From contig NZ_JAAQPI010000024.1 of assembly GCF_011683955.1 (NCBI RefSeq), positions 1-64,000 on the forward strand: 64,000 bases of DNA. The letters are read 5' to 3'. This DNA is from Pseudomaricurvus alkylphenolicus (GTDB taxonomy: Bacteria; Pseudomonadota; Gammaproteobacteria; Pseudomonadales; Cellvibrionaceae). Position 1 is the first letter of the stretch, and each line of letters starts with the position of its first letter. The notes below the pieces were generated by a model that saw nothing but the letters and a program-made list of their open reading frames with translations, was not told the origin of the DNA and made no database searches. A program made the translations under genes and the position numbers. Shown one piece after another: positions 16,979-26,178 of this stretch.

Positions 16979-19309
16979 ATGGTGATTGATCTGCCGTCGA
17001 GCAGCCAAAGCAGCCTGAGAGGCAACCTCAACCCCACCACACAGGTGCTCAATCAACGCCAGGACGCCCTGCAAGTGGCTCTCAAGGCTCTGAATCTGAG
17101 GGCCGGAGACACCTTTACCGCACTGGTCAAAGCGGTGACCCCGGTTAATGAAGCCCTCAGGGCACGTCTTATCCAGCTGACCACGCCGGTATCGGAAAGC
17201 AGTGATTCTCAAGCCACACGTCGCAGTACGGCTTCTACTGAGCTGGCCTCCCTGCTCAAAACCGCCGGATTGAAGCTGGTACAGCTGGAGCTGTCCCGCA
17301 GTGATGCCAGGCCCGGCAGCCAAAACCCAACCCTTACTCAGCTGGTGTTTTCCGATCAGGCTCTGAAGGCCAATCAGCAGCTTAAGGTGAGTGTGGAGGC
17401 CGGGCGCCTGGTGCTTGCAGCACCGCAACCTTCTGTATCAGAAACAAGCGGTGCGGCCGACCGTGTCTCCGTACGGCAAAACGATACCGTTGCTCAACAG
17501 CAGTCTCGGTCCCAAACTGCCGGCTCAACGCCCTCCTCCCCTCCCTCGGGCAATGTATCCGTGCCTCAGACAGATCCGCGGGTCCCAATCACCCAATTGG
17601 CAAGCCTCCAGAAGTCACTGACCTCAGTACTTACCAGTGCCGAATTTCAGCCGCTGACAAATGCTCTCAAAGCCACCAGCGCACAGACAACGCCACAATC
17701 CGCCCTGGACCTGCATCAGCTATTGGGCAATCGTGGGGCCAATGCCCGCGTGTTGGCTGCTGTGGGGGTTAGTGAAAACCTGCGACAGCAACTGGCCGCT
17801 GCCATCAGTCGGGAACACGGGATGTCCCGGCAAGGAACCTCCCAATTACAGGGGCTGCTGAGTCAGCCACAACTGCAATTGGCGGTTTTGGCCGTGAAAA
17901 ATCGGCCAGTGTTGCTGCCGGTAGTGCCCCCGCCGCAACAGCCCCCGCTTCAACCGGGCCAGGAGGTGGCCCTGCGAGTGGCCGATGCCAAAGTCGCCCT
18001 GAACTGGCCTGCGCCGGTGCGCGCCGGCCGCGCCAATACACAGCCCACAGGAGTTCAAACTTCACCTTCTGCGACCAATCCGCCTTCCGTAAATTCGCCT
18101 CCGGTAAACCCGACTACGACAACTCCACAAACTGCGCCAACAGCGTCATCATCGACCTCATCAGCTTTTTCCGGTCATCGAACAGCCCTGCCTGTTGAAC
18201 CCGGGTCCGCATCTGCCATCGATACACGAGCGGTCGACGCCAAATCGCCAGCATCACCCACAGCGGCAAAATTAGACGCTCAGCAATTAACGACATTGCA
18301 GACTGCGCTGCGCCAGCTTCTTCCTCAACAACAACAGCTGAATGGCAGTCTCAGTCGGGTCCTGCAGGTATCACAGGAAATACTGCAAATCCTGCAGCAG
18401 CCATCCACCAGCGTTCCCCTGCCCCGCGAAGATCGTGTGGCTTTACAGAGTGTGCGCGGACAGTTGCAAACCCTGGCTTCGCATTTGCGCACTTATCAGC
18501 AACTGAGCAATCCGACGGAGTTCAGGCAGGCTCTCAAAGGCACCGGTATGCAGCTGGAACATCAGCTGGCGCAACTGGTGCGACAGGATTCCTCTTCATC
18601 CGGTGCGAAGAGATTATTGCCGCCATCTTCACAACCGTCTTTACCACAACTGGATCTGAAGGCCGCACTGCTGAACCTGCTTCATGGGCTTCCCGCGCCA
18701 CAGCATCCCTTGGTACCGGGAACCCCGGTCGGTGACCTGCTGCCACTACTGAGACAGTTACTAGCCCCCAAACAAGCCCCTGGTGATCGCCCCACGTTGA
18801 AACCTGAGGCCAATCAAAATATTCCACAACAGCTGCAGCAATTGGTGAGCCTGAGCCTGAACAAATTGCTGTTGCAGCAATTGCAGGCGCTGCAGAGCCG
18901 GCAAGCCTCACCGGAGGCTACCCATAACTGGCAACTGGAGATTCCCATTCGCTACGGGGCCGAAACACAGCAGTTGCAACTGCGACTGGAAGAACAGTGG
19001 CTTCCTGACCCAAAGGAGCAATCTCAGCGGGAGGTCCGCAAGGTCAGGCAGTGGCAGGTTAAGCTTGCCTTTGACTTGCCGGATGCCGGAGCGATACACG
19101 CCCATCTCAACGTCATTGAAGACCGTGTAGGCGCCAGTTTATGGGCGGAAAAACCCTGGACTCTGGCCCAGGCGAAACAACGCCTGGAACAGCTTAAACA
19201 TCGATTGGAGGAAGACGGCGTCGCCGTGACCAAGCTCGAATGCCTGCCCGGCAGACCCAGCGAAGATCAGACTCGACTTAACTATTCCCTGGTGGACATA
19301 CGCACATGA
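16979..19309 (+). CDS. FliK-like protein (flagellar hook-length control C-terminal domain)
   Basis: 776 residues. The C-terminal region (about 640-770; LNVIEDRVGASLWAEKPWTLAQAKQRLEQLKHRL) fits the FliK C-terminal domain, which in FliK contacts FlhB to switch secretion specificity. The middle is low complexity, rich in Q, S, P and T, typical of the molecular-ruler part. No other flagellar genes are near, except the downstream FlhB-like gene, which overlaps by 4 bp. From memory, the same pair occurs beside ccm in Pseudomonas. The true function is unknown; it is probably not the main FliK. Confidence 0.75.
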   Translation: MVIDLPSSSQSSLRGNLNPTTQVLNQRQDALQVALKALNLRAGDTFTALVKAVTPVNEALRARLIQLTTPVSESSDSQATRRSTASTELASLLKTAGLKLVQLELSRSDARPGSQNPTLTQLVFSDQALKANQQLKVSVEAGRLVLAAPQPSVSETSGAADRVSVRQNDTVAQQQSRSQTAGSTPSSPPSGNVSVPQTDPRVPITQLASLQKSLTSVLTSAEFQPLTNALKATSAQTTPQSALDLHQLLGNRGANARVLAAVGVSENLRQQLAAAISREHGMSRQGTSQLQGLLSQPQLQLAVLAVKNRPVLLPVVPPPQQPPLQPGQEVALRVADAKVALNWPAPVRAGRANTQPTGVQTSPSATNPPSVNSPPVNPTTTTPQTAPTASSSTSSAFSGHRTALPVEPGSASAIDTRAVDAKSPASPTAAKLDAQQLTTLQTALRQLLPQQQQLNGSLSRVLQVSQEILQILQQPSTSVPLPREDRVALQSVRGQLQTLASHLRTYQQLSNPTEFRQALKGTGMQLEHQLAQLVRQDSSSSGAKRLLPPSSQPSLPQLDLKAALLNLLHGLPAPQHPLVPGTPVGDLLPLLRQLLAPKQAPGDRPTLKPEANQNIPQQLQQLVSLSLNKLLLQQLQALQSRQASPEATHNWQLEIPIRYGAETQQLQLRLEEQWLPDPKEQSQREVRKVRQWQVKLAFDLPDAGAIHAHLNVIEDRVGASLWAEKPWTLAQAKQRLEQLKHRLEEDGVAVTKLECLPGRPSEDQTRLNYSLVDIRT

Positions 19310-19623
19310 GCGAATCCTTTGCAGACGGTACTGACTTTAGCGACGAACAATTGCGCAAGGCCGTCGCCTTGTTTTATGACGGCAAGCAGGCTCCTACAGT
19401 AACGGCGAAAGGACTGGGTGAAGAAGCTGAACGTATTCTTGAGGTTGCCCGCGAGCACGAGATCCCCCTGTGCGATAACGAAGCGCTGGTGGACCTGCTG
19501 GTAACCCTGGAACTTGGCGAAAGCATCCCCGAAGCACTCTATATCGCCGTCGCGCACATCATCGCCTTTGCCTATGAACTCCAGGGAAAAGTGCCCGACG
19601 GATTTCAACCAACGGCGCGGTAA
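19306..19623 (+). CDS. FlhB-like cytoplasmic-domain protein
   Basis: 105 residues resembling only the C-terminal cytoplasmic domain of FlhB/EscU-type export switch proteins (AVALFYDGKQAPTVTAKGLGEEAERILEVAREHEIPLCDNEALVDLL). The membrane part is absent. The autocleavage NPTH motif of FlhB is not present; the corresponding stretch reads KQAPTVTAKG. It overlaps the FliK-like gene (ATGA), so the two are made together and probably interact. Confidence 0.8.
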   Translation: MSESFADGTDFSDEQLRKAVALFYDGKQAPTVTAKGLGEEAERILEVAREHEIPLCDNEALVDLLVTLELGESIPEALYIAVAHIIAFAYELQGKVPDGFQPTAR

Positions 19624-19716
19624 ATTCGGGGGCCAACCCGGTAATCTGCGGCAGAAGTGTTTATAATCCACACGCTGATTCCACTCACTGTTTGAAAATA
19701 AAACCAAGGTCCATCC

Positions 19717-20511
19717 GTGCCCCTGAAACTCTGCGCCAATATATCCCTTCTTTTTCGTGAAGTTGAACCCTTGCAGCGTATGGACGCCGCCCGTGCGAGC
19801 GGGTTTGAGGCGGTGGAAATCCAGTTCCCCTATGAACAGTCACTGGACGAATGGCAACAAAGGCAATCCAGCACGGACATCAGAGTCCCGTTGATCAACG
19901 TGCCTGCCGGGGATTTGATGGCCGGTGGCGAGGGCCTGGCCAGCGTTCCCCAGAAGCGCGATGACTTCCGCCGCGCCGTTGATAGCTGTGCCGAGTTCGC
20001 AGAAGGTTTGAAGGTGGATTGCGTCAATGTACTGGCTGGTCGTTGCCTCAACGACAAGCGCCGACTGCACCACCTCGATCAGTTTATGCACAACCTGGAT
20101 TATTGCGCTGACCAAATGAAATCCCTGGGTGTCAAAACCGTGTTTGAAGCCATCAATACACACGACATGCCCGGTTTCCTGGTTCACTCCGTCGAGCAAT
20201 CCCGGGAAATTTTGAGAAATATCAATCACTCCAATCTGGCGATGCAGTATGATGTTTACCACATGAGCCGAATGAACGAACCGGTGCTTGAACAATTGCC
20301 TGAACTGTTATCCGATATTGGCCATATCCAGTTTGCGGACACACCAGACCGTAACGAACCCGGTACAGGTGATTTAGCCTTCACTGAGATAATCGGGCTG
20401 CTGCGGGAAAAAGAATACAGGGGCTGGATTGGCGCCGAGTACAATCCCAGCGACAATACCGACAACAGCCTGGGCTGGATGAAAACACATTTCCCTGAAT
20501 ATCACTCGTAA
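19717..20511 (+). CDS. hyi: Hydroxypyruvate isomerase-like TIM-barrel protein
   Basis: 264 residues, starting at a GTG. The pattern is that of the Hyi/OtnI family (KLCANISLLFREVEPLQRMDAARASGFEAVEIQFPYE). Metal-binding glutamates are expected in VFEAINTHDMPG and at the C-terminal GAEYNPS, and LAMQYDVYHMSRM is also characteristic. Hyi interconverts hydroxypyruvate and tartronate semialdehyde; relatives act on 2-oxo-tetronates. No glyoxylate-pathway genes are adjacent, so the substrate is open. The next gene starts 14 bp downstream. Confidence 0.85.
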   Translation: MPLKLCANISLLFREVEPLQRMDAARASGFEAVEIQFPYEQSLDEWQQRQSSTDIRVPLINVPAGDLMAGGEGLASVPQKRDDFRRAVDSCAEFAEGLKVDCVNVLAGRCLNDKRRLHHLDQFMHNLDYCADQMKSLGVKTVFEAINTHDMPGFLVHSVEQSREILRNINHSNLAMQYDVYHMSRMNEPVLEQLPELLSDIGHIQFADTPDRNEPGTGDLAFTEIIGLLREKEYRGWIGAEYNPSDNTDNSLGWMKTHFPEYHS

Positions 20512-20525
20512 GCCGTGGTACTCCT

Positions 20526-21362
20526 ATGACCTCACCGTTAATTACCGTCCCTGAACTCGCGGCTAACCTGGAACAGGTTGTGATCCTGGACTGTCGCTTT
20601 AATCTTGCCGATACCGGCGAAGGTGAACGCCATTACCGCGAGGGCCATATCCCCGGGGCTCACTACTGCGATCTTGATCAACACTTGAGTTCCAAAGCAG
20701 GTGCAGAGGGTGGTCGCCATCCGCTGCCCAATGCCGGAGATTTTGCTCGGCAACTGCAGATTTGGGGCATTCGTGAGGATGTACCGGTTGTTGTCTACGA
20801 CGCACAGCGATTTGCCTATGCCTCACGCGCCTGGTGGTTATTGCGTGCTTTTGGGTACGACCACGTCAGAGTGCTCGACGGTGGGTATGGTGCCTGGCAG
20901 GCCGCCGGGCAGGCGGTGGAAACGGAGCCGGCGCGTCAGTTCCATGCCGCCGACTCACTGCCTGATGCCGCCTTTGAGCAGCTGCCCACCCTTGATTACA
21001 GTGAGCTGCGCCAGCGTCTGGAAAAACAGGAATTGACCATCATCGACAGTCGCGAATCCCGTCGATTCCGCGGAGAGGAGGAGCCCATTGATCCTGTGGC
21101 TGGTCACATTCCCGGCGCTCTCAATCTTCCCTGGCAGGACATCACCGATGAGCAGGGATTTGCCCATCCTCTCGCCTTTCATCACCAGCGTTGGGATGCA
21201 CTTTGCGGGGAAATTCAGCCGGTTATTTACTGTGGCTCCGGTGTCACAGCCTGTGTGAATATGCTGTCTGCAGCGATCGCGGGTAAACAGGCCACCCTCT
21301 ACCCCGGCAGCTGGAGCGACTGGTGCAATCGGCCTGATGCACCGGTGGCCACAGGCCCCTGA
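20526..21362 (+). CDS. sseA: Two-domain sulfurtransferase (3-mercaptopyruvate type)
   Basis: 278 residues in two rhodanese domains (about 5-130 and 155-270). The active-site loop in the second domain is CGSGVTA with C236. The S/T-containing CGSGV(T) loop is characteristic of 3-mercaptopyruvate sulfurtransferase rather than thiosulfate sulfurtransferase (CRKGVT). It would transfer sulfane sulfur from mercaptopyruvate to a thiophilic acceptor in the cytosol. It lies 14 bp after the isomerase-like gene, probably in one transcript. Confidence 0.88.
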   Translation: MTSPLITVPELAANLEQVVILDCRFNLADTGEGERHYREGHIPGAHYCDLDQHLSSKAGAEGGRHPLPNAGDFARQLQIWGIREDVPVVVYDAQRFAYASRAWWLLRAFGYDHVRVLDGGYGAWQAAGQAVETEPARQFHAADSLPDAAFEQLPTLDYSELRQRLEKQELTIIDSRESRRFRGEEEPIDPVAGHIPGALNLPWQDITDEQGFAHPLAFHHQRWDALCGEIQPVIYCGSGVTACVNMLSAAIAGKQATLYPGSWSDWCNRPDAPVATGP

Positions 21363-21477
21363 TGATAATTGACTTGCGTAATTGATCATTCAGGTCAATC
21401 TTTAAGACCGCTTTGGTCATCGTTACCACGTATTGCCTGATTTATAGTGTTGTCCTGGGTTCGATACTGAGGTAACT

Positions 21478-22350
21478 GTGACCAACGCCACCACCAATCT
21501 TTGCCAATACCTGCAACCGGAACAACTCGATCGCCTGCTGTTCCGGGCCGAATCACCTCCTGGAGTGTCCCTGCCCCGTGTATATGGCGGCCAAGTCCTG
21601 GCCCAGTGCCTGAATGCGGCCATTCGCACGGTCGACCAAGGCCGCCTGATGCACTCCATGCACGCCTACTTTCTGCGACCAGGTGACTTGAACCTCCCTA
21701 TCATTCTGGAGGTTGACCCGATCCGCGACGGAGGCAGCTTTACCACCCGCCGGGTAGTGGCCAAACAAGATGGCAGGGCTATTTTTAACACCTCAATATC
21801 GTTTAAAACCCCCGAAGAAGGGCTAAGACATCAAATGGACCTGCCCATTGATGCCGGTGACCCGGACAATTTGACACCTGACCAGGAAATTTACGAACAA
21901 ATCATGAAGGAGCGGGGCCTGAGCAAACGCCCAGGTGGAGAACCGGACACATTTCGGGCCTTCGAAACCCGTACCCCCGGCACCTTACCCATGCTGGTCA
22001 AGGATACGGCGGAACCGGTGCAGGGTATGTGGTTTAAAACCCGGGATGCGGTGGATGAACCCTTTGCAATGCATCAGGTGTTGCTGGCCTACGCATCTGA
22101 CTTCCGACTGATGTCCACCGGGATGCTTCCACACGGTGTGAAATTTGAAAGCAGCAAGTTACAGGCAGCCAGCCTTGACCACGCCCTCTGGATTCACGAC
22201 GAATTCAGAGTCGATGAGTGGATTTATTACTATATGGAAAGCCCGGTCTCCGGTGGCGGCCGGGACCTGAACCACGGCCGCTTCTATACCCGTGACGGGC
22301 GCCTGGTAGCCTCGGCCACCCAAGAGGGGCTAATCCGCTGGCGAGACTAG
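21478..22350 (+). CDS. tesB: Acyl-CoA thioesterase II
   Basis: 290 residues, the usual TesB length, with two hotdog domains. The N-terminal signature (SPPGVSLPRVYGGQVLAQCLNAAIRTV, HSMHAYFLRPGDLN) and the C-terminal signature (SLDHALWIHDEF, NHGRFYTRDGRLVASATQEGLIR) are both present. It hydrolyses medium to long acyl-CoA to free acid and CoA. Translation starts at GTG (21478) with GAGG seven bases upstream. It is convergent with msrA, leaving only 5 bp between the stops. Confidence 0.93.
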   Translation: MTNATTNLCQYLQPEQLDRLLFRAESPPGVSLPRVYGGQVLAQCLNAAIRTVDQGRLMHSMHAYFLRPGDLNLPIILEVDPIRDGGSFTTRRVVAKQDGRAIFNTSISFKTPEEGLRHQMDLPIDAGDPDNLTPDQEIYEQIMKERGLSKRPGGEPDTFRAFETRTPGTLPMLVKDTAEPVQGMWFKTRDAVDEPFAMHQVLLAYASDFRLMSTGMLPHGVKFESSKLQAASLDHALWIHDEFRVDEWIYYYMESPVSGGGRDLNHGRFYTRDGRLVASATQEGLIRWRD

Positions 22351-22355
22351 TTCTC

Positions 22356-22997
22356 CTAGCCACTGCAGTCAAACCTGACCCCGGTACCCCCGAGCCCACA
22401 GTAGCCATTGGGGTTCTTGTGCAGGTACTGCTGGTGATAGTCCTCTGCGTAATAGAATTCCCCGGCGGGCTGTACTTCTGTGGTAATCGGGTCAAAACCA
22501 CCGGCCTGCAGCTGCTCGCCGTAACGCACCCTGCTGGCCATTGCCAGATCCTGCTGCTCAGCGTCAGAGGTATAGATCCCTGAGCGGTATTGGGTACCAA
22601 TGTCGTTGCCCTGGCGCATGCCCTGGGTGGGGTTATGGGCCTCCCAAAAGACCTGCAGCAACTGCTCATAGCTGATCAGCTCGGGATCAAAGACCACCAA
22701 CACCACCTCATTGTGGCCCGTCAACCCCGTGCAGACTTCTTCGTAGCTGGGATTGGGAGTCATTCCCGCACTGTATCCCACCGCCGTGGTGAAAACGCCC
22801 TGTTGTTGCCAAAAACGACGTTCCGCCCCCCAAAAACATCCCAACCCGAACATTGCCTGCTGCAAGCCTGCCGGAAAAGGAGGCAATAAGGGATTCCCCG
22901 ATACGGCGTGGCGATTTTGAAGGGTCATAGCCTCTGCTCGCCCTGGCAGTGCTTGCTCCGGGCTGGGCATTACAGCGGCCTTGCGTCCGAAATTCAT
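22356..22997 (-). CDS. msrA: Peptide methionine-S-sulfoxide reductase A
   Basis: 213 residues. The catalytic motif [11 protein letters not shown] gives C54 as the nucleophile. The C-terminal cysteines ([14 protein letters not shown]) are the resolving residues. It repairs the S-epimer of methionine sulfoxide using thioredoxin. The N-terminal 45 residues resemble the E. coli-type extension found in many proteobacteria. The ATG at 22997 has AGGAGAA upstream. It is divergent from the Ppx/GppA gene. Confidence 0.95.
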   Translation of the reverse strand: MNFGRKAAVMPSPEQALPGRAEAMTLQNRHAVSGNPLLPPFPAGLQQAMFGLGCFWGAERRFWQQQGVFTTAVGYSAGMTPNPSYEEVCTGLTGHNEVVLVVFDPELISYEQLLQVFWEAHNPTQGMRQGNDIGTQYRSGIYTSDAEQQDLAMASRVRYGEQLQAGGFDPITTEVQPAGEFYYAEDYHQQYLHKNPNGYCGLGGTGVRFDCSG

Positions 22998-23075
22998 GCG
23001 TATTCTCCTTTTCCAGATTGCTGACGCAGGTTTACAATGCAGCGCCAGTAAAAGCCGTAGGATACCAATAAGCCC

Positions 23076-24023
23076 TTGTCTCGCCCAATCTCTCCCGCCC
23101 CGATCCTGGTCGCCATTGACCTGGGATCAAATAGCTTTCATCTGCTGGCCTGCCGCTGGCAGGACGGCCAATTGTTGGAAATCGCTCGTGACAAACAGAT
23201 GGTGCAACTGGCAAGGGGACTGGATCAACACGGCAACCTGTGCCCGGAGGCCCGCCAGCGAGCTCTGACCTGTCTGCAGAGCTTTCAGCAACAATGGCAA
23301 CAATTTTCCGGCGCCAGAGTATCGGTCATTGCTACCGAGGTATTCCGGCGAGCCAATGGCCATCAGAACTTTCTCAGCCAGGCCGAGCAAGCGCTGGGGC
23401 TGCCCATTCGGTTGATCAGCGGTGACGAAGAGGCCCGTTTGTCCTACCGGGGCGTGGATTTTTCTCATCCGCAAATCCGACGCAAGATGGTGATCGATAT
23501 CGGTGGTGCCAGTACGGAATTTGTTCTGGGGCAGGACGGGCAACTGCTGCACACCGTCAGTATGGCGATGGGATGCGTTACATTGGCAGATCAACACTTT
23601 CAGAGCCGTGAGCGTATCAGTGCGCAGGCATTCGAAGATGCCAAGTCTTGCACTCTCGAAACCCTGTCGAGACTGCCTGAGCCATTCCGACAGGTCTCAG
23701 CCTGGCAGCAGGCGCTGGGGGCTTCCGGCAGCATGCGTATCATTCTGGATTTGATCGGAAGCGACACGGCAACCATTCAACAGGCGCATCTCAGTGAATA
23801 TATTCAGGCTATGCTTGAAAAGGGTGAACTGCCGGCTCATTTGGGTGAGCATCTGCGCTGGGATGTCATTCCCGCCGCGCTGGCAATTCTGGATGCCATC
23901 TACACTCATCTCCAACTGCCGGATATGCTGATTTCCAACACCAGTATCAAGGAAGGACTGATGCTGGAATCTATGGAAAATCCTCAACTCTCAACAAGCA
24001 ACAGCAAGGGGCTAACCCCATGA
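23076..24023 (+). CDS. Ppx/GppA-family phosphatase
   Basis: 315 residues, the length of the short (two-domain) Ppx/GppA phosphatases of the actin-like ATPase fold. It has the phosphate loop [11 protein letters not shown] (about 14-24), [13 protein letters not shown] and [15 protein letters not shown]. Members hydrolyse polyphosphate or pppGpp; the assignment between them cannot be made here. Translation starts at TTG (23076), as no ATG precedes the first motif. The stop overlaps the NADAR gene start by 4 bp. Confidence 0.87.
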   Translation: MSRPISPAPILVAIDLGSNSFHLLACRWQDGQLLEIARDKQMVQLARGLDQHGNLCPEARQRALTCLQSFQQQWQQFSGARVSVIATEVFRRANGHQNFLSQAEQALGLPIRLISGDEEARLSYRGVDFSHPQIRRKMVIDIGGASTEFVLGQDGQLLHTVSMAMGCVTLADQHFQSRERISAQAFEDAKSCTLETLSRLPEPFRQVSAWQQALGASGSMRIILDLIGSDTATIQQAHLSEYIQAMLEKGELPAHLGEHLRWDVIPAALAILDAIYTHLQLPDMLISNTSIKEGLMLESMENPQLSTSNSKGLTP

Positions 24024-24508
24024 GCGGACTCTTTGCCGAAGAAGATACCGATGCCCAATATCTGTCCCGCGCCGATATTGATGAACCCCTGGGCACCCAT
24101 ATCCCTTCGCCTTTCTTTCTGGATCATGCCGACTGGCCGACCGTCGAACACTACTTCCAGGCCATGAAGTTTGAGGACCCGGCCTATCGCGAACGCATCC
24201 GCTTGGCGCCAACGCCACAGAAGGCCCGTAAACTTGGCCGCACTCGGCTCAAGCGGGTACGGTCGGATTGGCGCCAGGTACGCACTACTGTTATGACCCG
24301 TGGCATTTACATTCGCTGCAAGACACATTCGTCGTTGGCCAAAGTACTGCTCGACACCAACGACCTGCGACTGGTGGAAAACAGCAGTTACGACTACTTC
24401 TGGGGCTGCGGTAGAGATCGCCGGGGAAACAACCATTACGGCAAAGTGTTAATGCAGGTGAGGGCCAAATTGCGAGAGGAAGCTGGCCAAGAACCCTCCG
24501 TCGAATGA
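24020..24508 (+). CDS. NADAR (DUF1768/YbiA-like) domain protein
   Basis: 162 residues. The conserved NADAR elements are present: SPFFLDHADWPTVEHYFQAMKF near residues 30-50 and FWGCGRDRRGNNHYGKVLMQVR at about 128-150. The family includes YbiA/RibX-like N-glycosidases acting on riboflavin intermediates and enzymes that remove ADP-ribose from guanine bases. Which activity applies is not clear from sequence. It is coupled to the Ppx/GppA gene (ATGA overlap). No DarT-like toxin is nearby. Confidence 0.82.
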   Translation: MSGLFAEEDTDAQYLSRADIDEPLGTHIPSPFFLDHADWPTVEHYFQAMKFEDPAYRERIRLAPTPQKARKLGRTRLKRVRSDWRQVRTTVMTRGIYIRCKTHSSLAKVLLDTNDLRLVENSSYDYFWGCGRDRRGNNHYGKVLMQVRAKLREEAGQEPSVE

Positions 24509-24666
24509 TATTCCTGGGCCAAATGATTGCCTTCAGCTAAATAACAGCCCTCGGCTCAGAAGTGCACCGGAAAAAAGCGACAAATCAGCCGCAAATACCG
24601 GTAAAACGGCCAACTGCACCCTATACTGAAATTACATGACACGTTTTTTCAGGACAGGAGAACGCC

Positions 24667-24957
24667 ATGCCTTCCATGACATTCCGCTTTACCACCGAAT
24701 GTGAACTGACGTTTGAAGGTCGCTCATATGAAGAGGCCTATCTCAAGTTCAAGGATCTCTGTCAGAGCCAAAAACCTCTGGCCAACCCGCCGCAACTGAA
24801 GGTTTACCCCCCTGAGGACAGCACCATCTACTTTGAAGTGGACGAACAAAACCAATTCAGCCAGATGGATATGATGAAAGGCGACTTTAAGCAGGATATC
24901 CTCCAGAACCTGCCGGACAACTGGATTCGACGCATACAATCCCAGCCCTTTCACTAA
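24667..24957 (+). CDS. Small conserved-looking protein of unknown function
   Basis: 96 residues, not recognised. The ATG follows an excellent AGGAG site, and the protein is rich in charged and aromatic residues with no signal peptide, membrane segment or cysteine motif (one Cys only). The first half (MTFRFTTECELTFEGRSYEEAYLKFKDL) looks like a beta-hairpin followed by a helix. It has a 158-bp upstream region of its own and probably an independent promoter. Confidence 0.7.
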   Translation: MPSMTFRFTTECELTFEGRSYEEAYLKFKDLCQSQKPLANPPQLKVYPPEDSTIYFEVDEQNQFSQMDMMKGDFKQDILQNLPDNWIRRIQSQPFH

Positions 24958-25028
24958 GAGTTCACAAAAAATCAGACTCAACGGACTTGATTAATAACGA
25001 TTTGGGTGCCATATTGAGCCGCTAATCA

Positions 25029-25069
25029 GGGGGATCGCCCCCATTAAAGGTAGCGAGGGACTACGCTAC
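25029..25069 (+). promoter_or_regulatory. Two tandem hairpins in the leader of the diguanylate cyclase gene
   Basis: GGGGG-ATCG-CCCCC (25029-25042) is followed by GTAGCG (25050-25055) pairing with CGCTAC (25064-25069) around an 8-base loop that contains AGGGA. The second hairpin ends 7 bp before the TTG start at 25077. It could be a terminator-like or translation-controlling structure. It does not contain the GCAAAGC core of the c-di-GMP class I riboswitch. Confidence 0.4.
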
Positions 25070-25076
25070 TGAAGAA

Positions 25077-26174
25077 TTGGGAGTGGATTGCGGGGATGGT
25101 ACGTTGAACTGGAGACTTCTGCTGGGGCTGATCGGCCTCGTGCAGGCGCCTGCCCTGCTCGCCCATTCCACCGACGCCATTGCGATCAGCCCGTCGCCAA
25201 CACTGTTGGCACTCGCCGGTACAGTCATGCTGCTCGCCGTCAAAGCCGTTAAACTGGGGCCAGTAAGACGTTGTTTGCTGCAACGCACTCCTATTCTGAC
25301 CCTTGCGGGAGCTGTCGGCGCTATTCTCGCCTTAACCCAATTGCCTCCCGGCGCCACAGACTGGATGGTCACCACACAGACCATCGTTCTGGTACTTTAC
25401 AGCGCCAGTCTCTTTGATTTAGGCCATAAAGATCAGGAAGAAGCCCTGCGCAAGGAACTGTTGAACGAAGTAGCCAGTAAAACCGCAACTCTGGAAGATA
25501 AGAACCGCCAGTTGCGAAGCGCACAACGCGCACTTCGGATAGCCAATCTGGAGCTGAAGACACTGTCGTTCACCGACGCTCTGACCGGTGCTTTTAATCG
25601 ACTGTATTTTGACCGGCAGTTCCTCACCGAATGGCAGCGCGCGAGAAGGGAAAAAGAGCCTCTGTCCATGATTCTGGTGGATATCGACCACTTTAAGGAG
25701 CTCAATGACGACAACGGCCATCTGGTGGGAGATAACGCGCTCAAGTTCGTTACCAAATTGCTGAAAAAGGGCTTCCAGCGAGGCAGCGATGTGGTCTGCC
25801 GCTATGGAGGCGAGGAATTTGTGATCCTGTTACCCAATACTCCACCCGCGCAGGCCATGATCCGAGCGGAAAAAGTCCGCAATGCCATCGAGATGACACC
25901 ATTTATCTACGACGACAAGGTACTGCCGATTACCGCCAGCTTTGGAGTCGGCGGCCTTGTTCCCAAGCCCGGCCACGAACCCCTGGGGCTACTGCATGCG
26001 ACAGATCAGGCGCTCTATCATGTCAAGCGCAATGGCCGTAACGGCTGCCACCAGGCCGAATTGATCGAACAAGTGACTCCCAAGGGAGCCACTGGCAAAA
26101 TCAGCGAACGGCTGGATACCGAAGCGGCGTCAGAAACAGCGGAACAAAACAGCGACTCGGAACTGATCGCCTGA
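25077..26174 (+). CDS. Membrane diguanylate cyclase (GGDEF domain)
   Basis: 365 residues. The N-terminal 110 residues hold about three to four hydrophobic segments and no recognised sensor. A coiled-coil region follows (LRKELLNEVASKTATLEDKNRQLRSAQRALR, about 123-153) and leads to the GGDEF domain. The active site is GGEEF (244-248), preceded by RGSD, an intact RxxD product-inhibition site five residues upstream, so it should make c-di-GMP from two GTP and be feedback-regulated. It starts at TTG 25077 or GTG 25083. It is convergent with the XRE gene. Confidence 0.88.
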   Translation: MGVDCGDGTLNWRLLLGLIGLVQAPALLAHSTDAIAISPSPTLLALAGTVMLLAVKAVKLGPVRRCLLQRTPILTLAGAVGAILALTQLPPGATDWMVTTQTIVLVLYSASLFDLGHKDQEEALRKELLNEVASKTATLEDKNRQLRSAQRALRIANLELKTLSFTDALTGAFNRLYFDRQFLTEWQRARREKEPLSMILVDIDHFKELNDDNGHLVGDNALKFVTKLLKKGFQRGSDVVCRYGGEEFVILLPNTPPAQAMIRAEKVRNAIEMTPFIYDDKVLPITASFGVGGLVPKPGHEPLGLLHATDQALYHVKRNGRNGCHQAELIEQVTPKGATGKISERLDTEAASETAEQNSDSELIA

Positions 26175-26178
26175 CAAT

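Noticed and set aside
24958-25076. c-di-GMP riboswitch before the diguanylate cyclase
   Set aside because: Hairpins are present but the conserved GCAAAGC and tetraloop-receptor parts of class I are missing.
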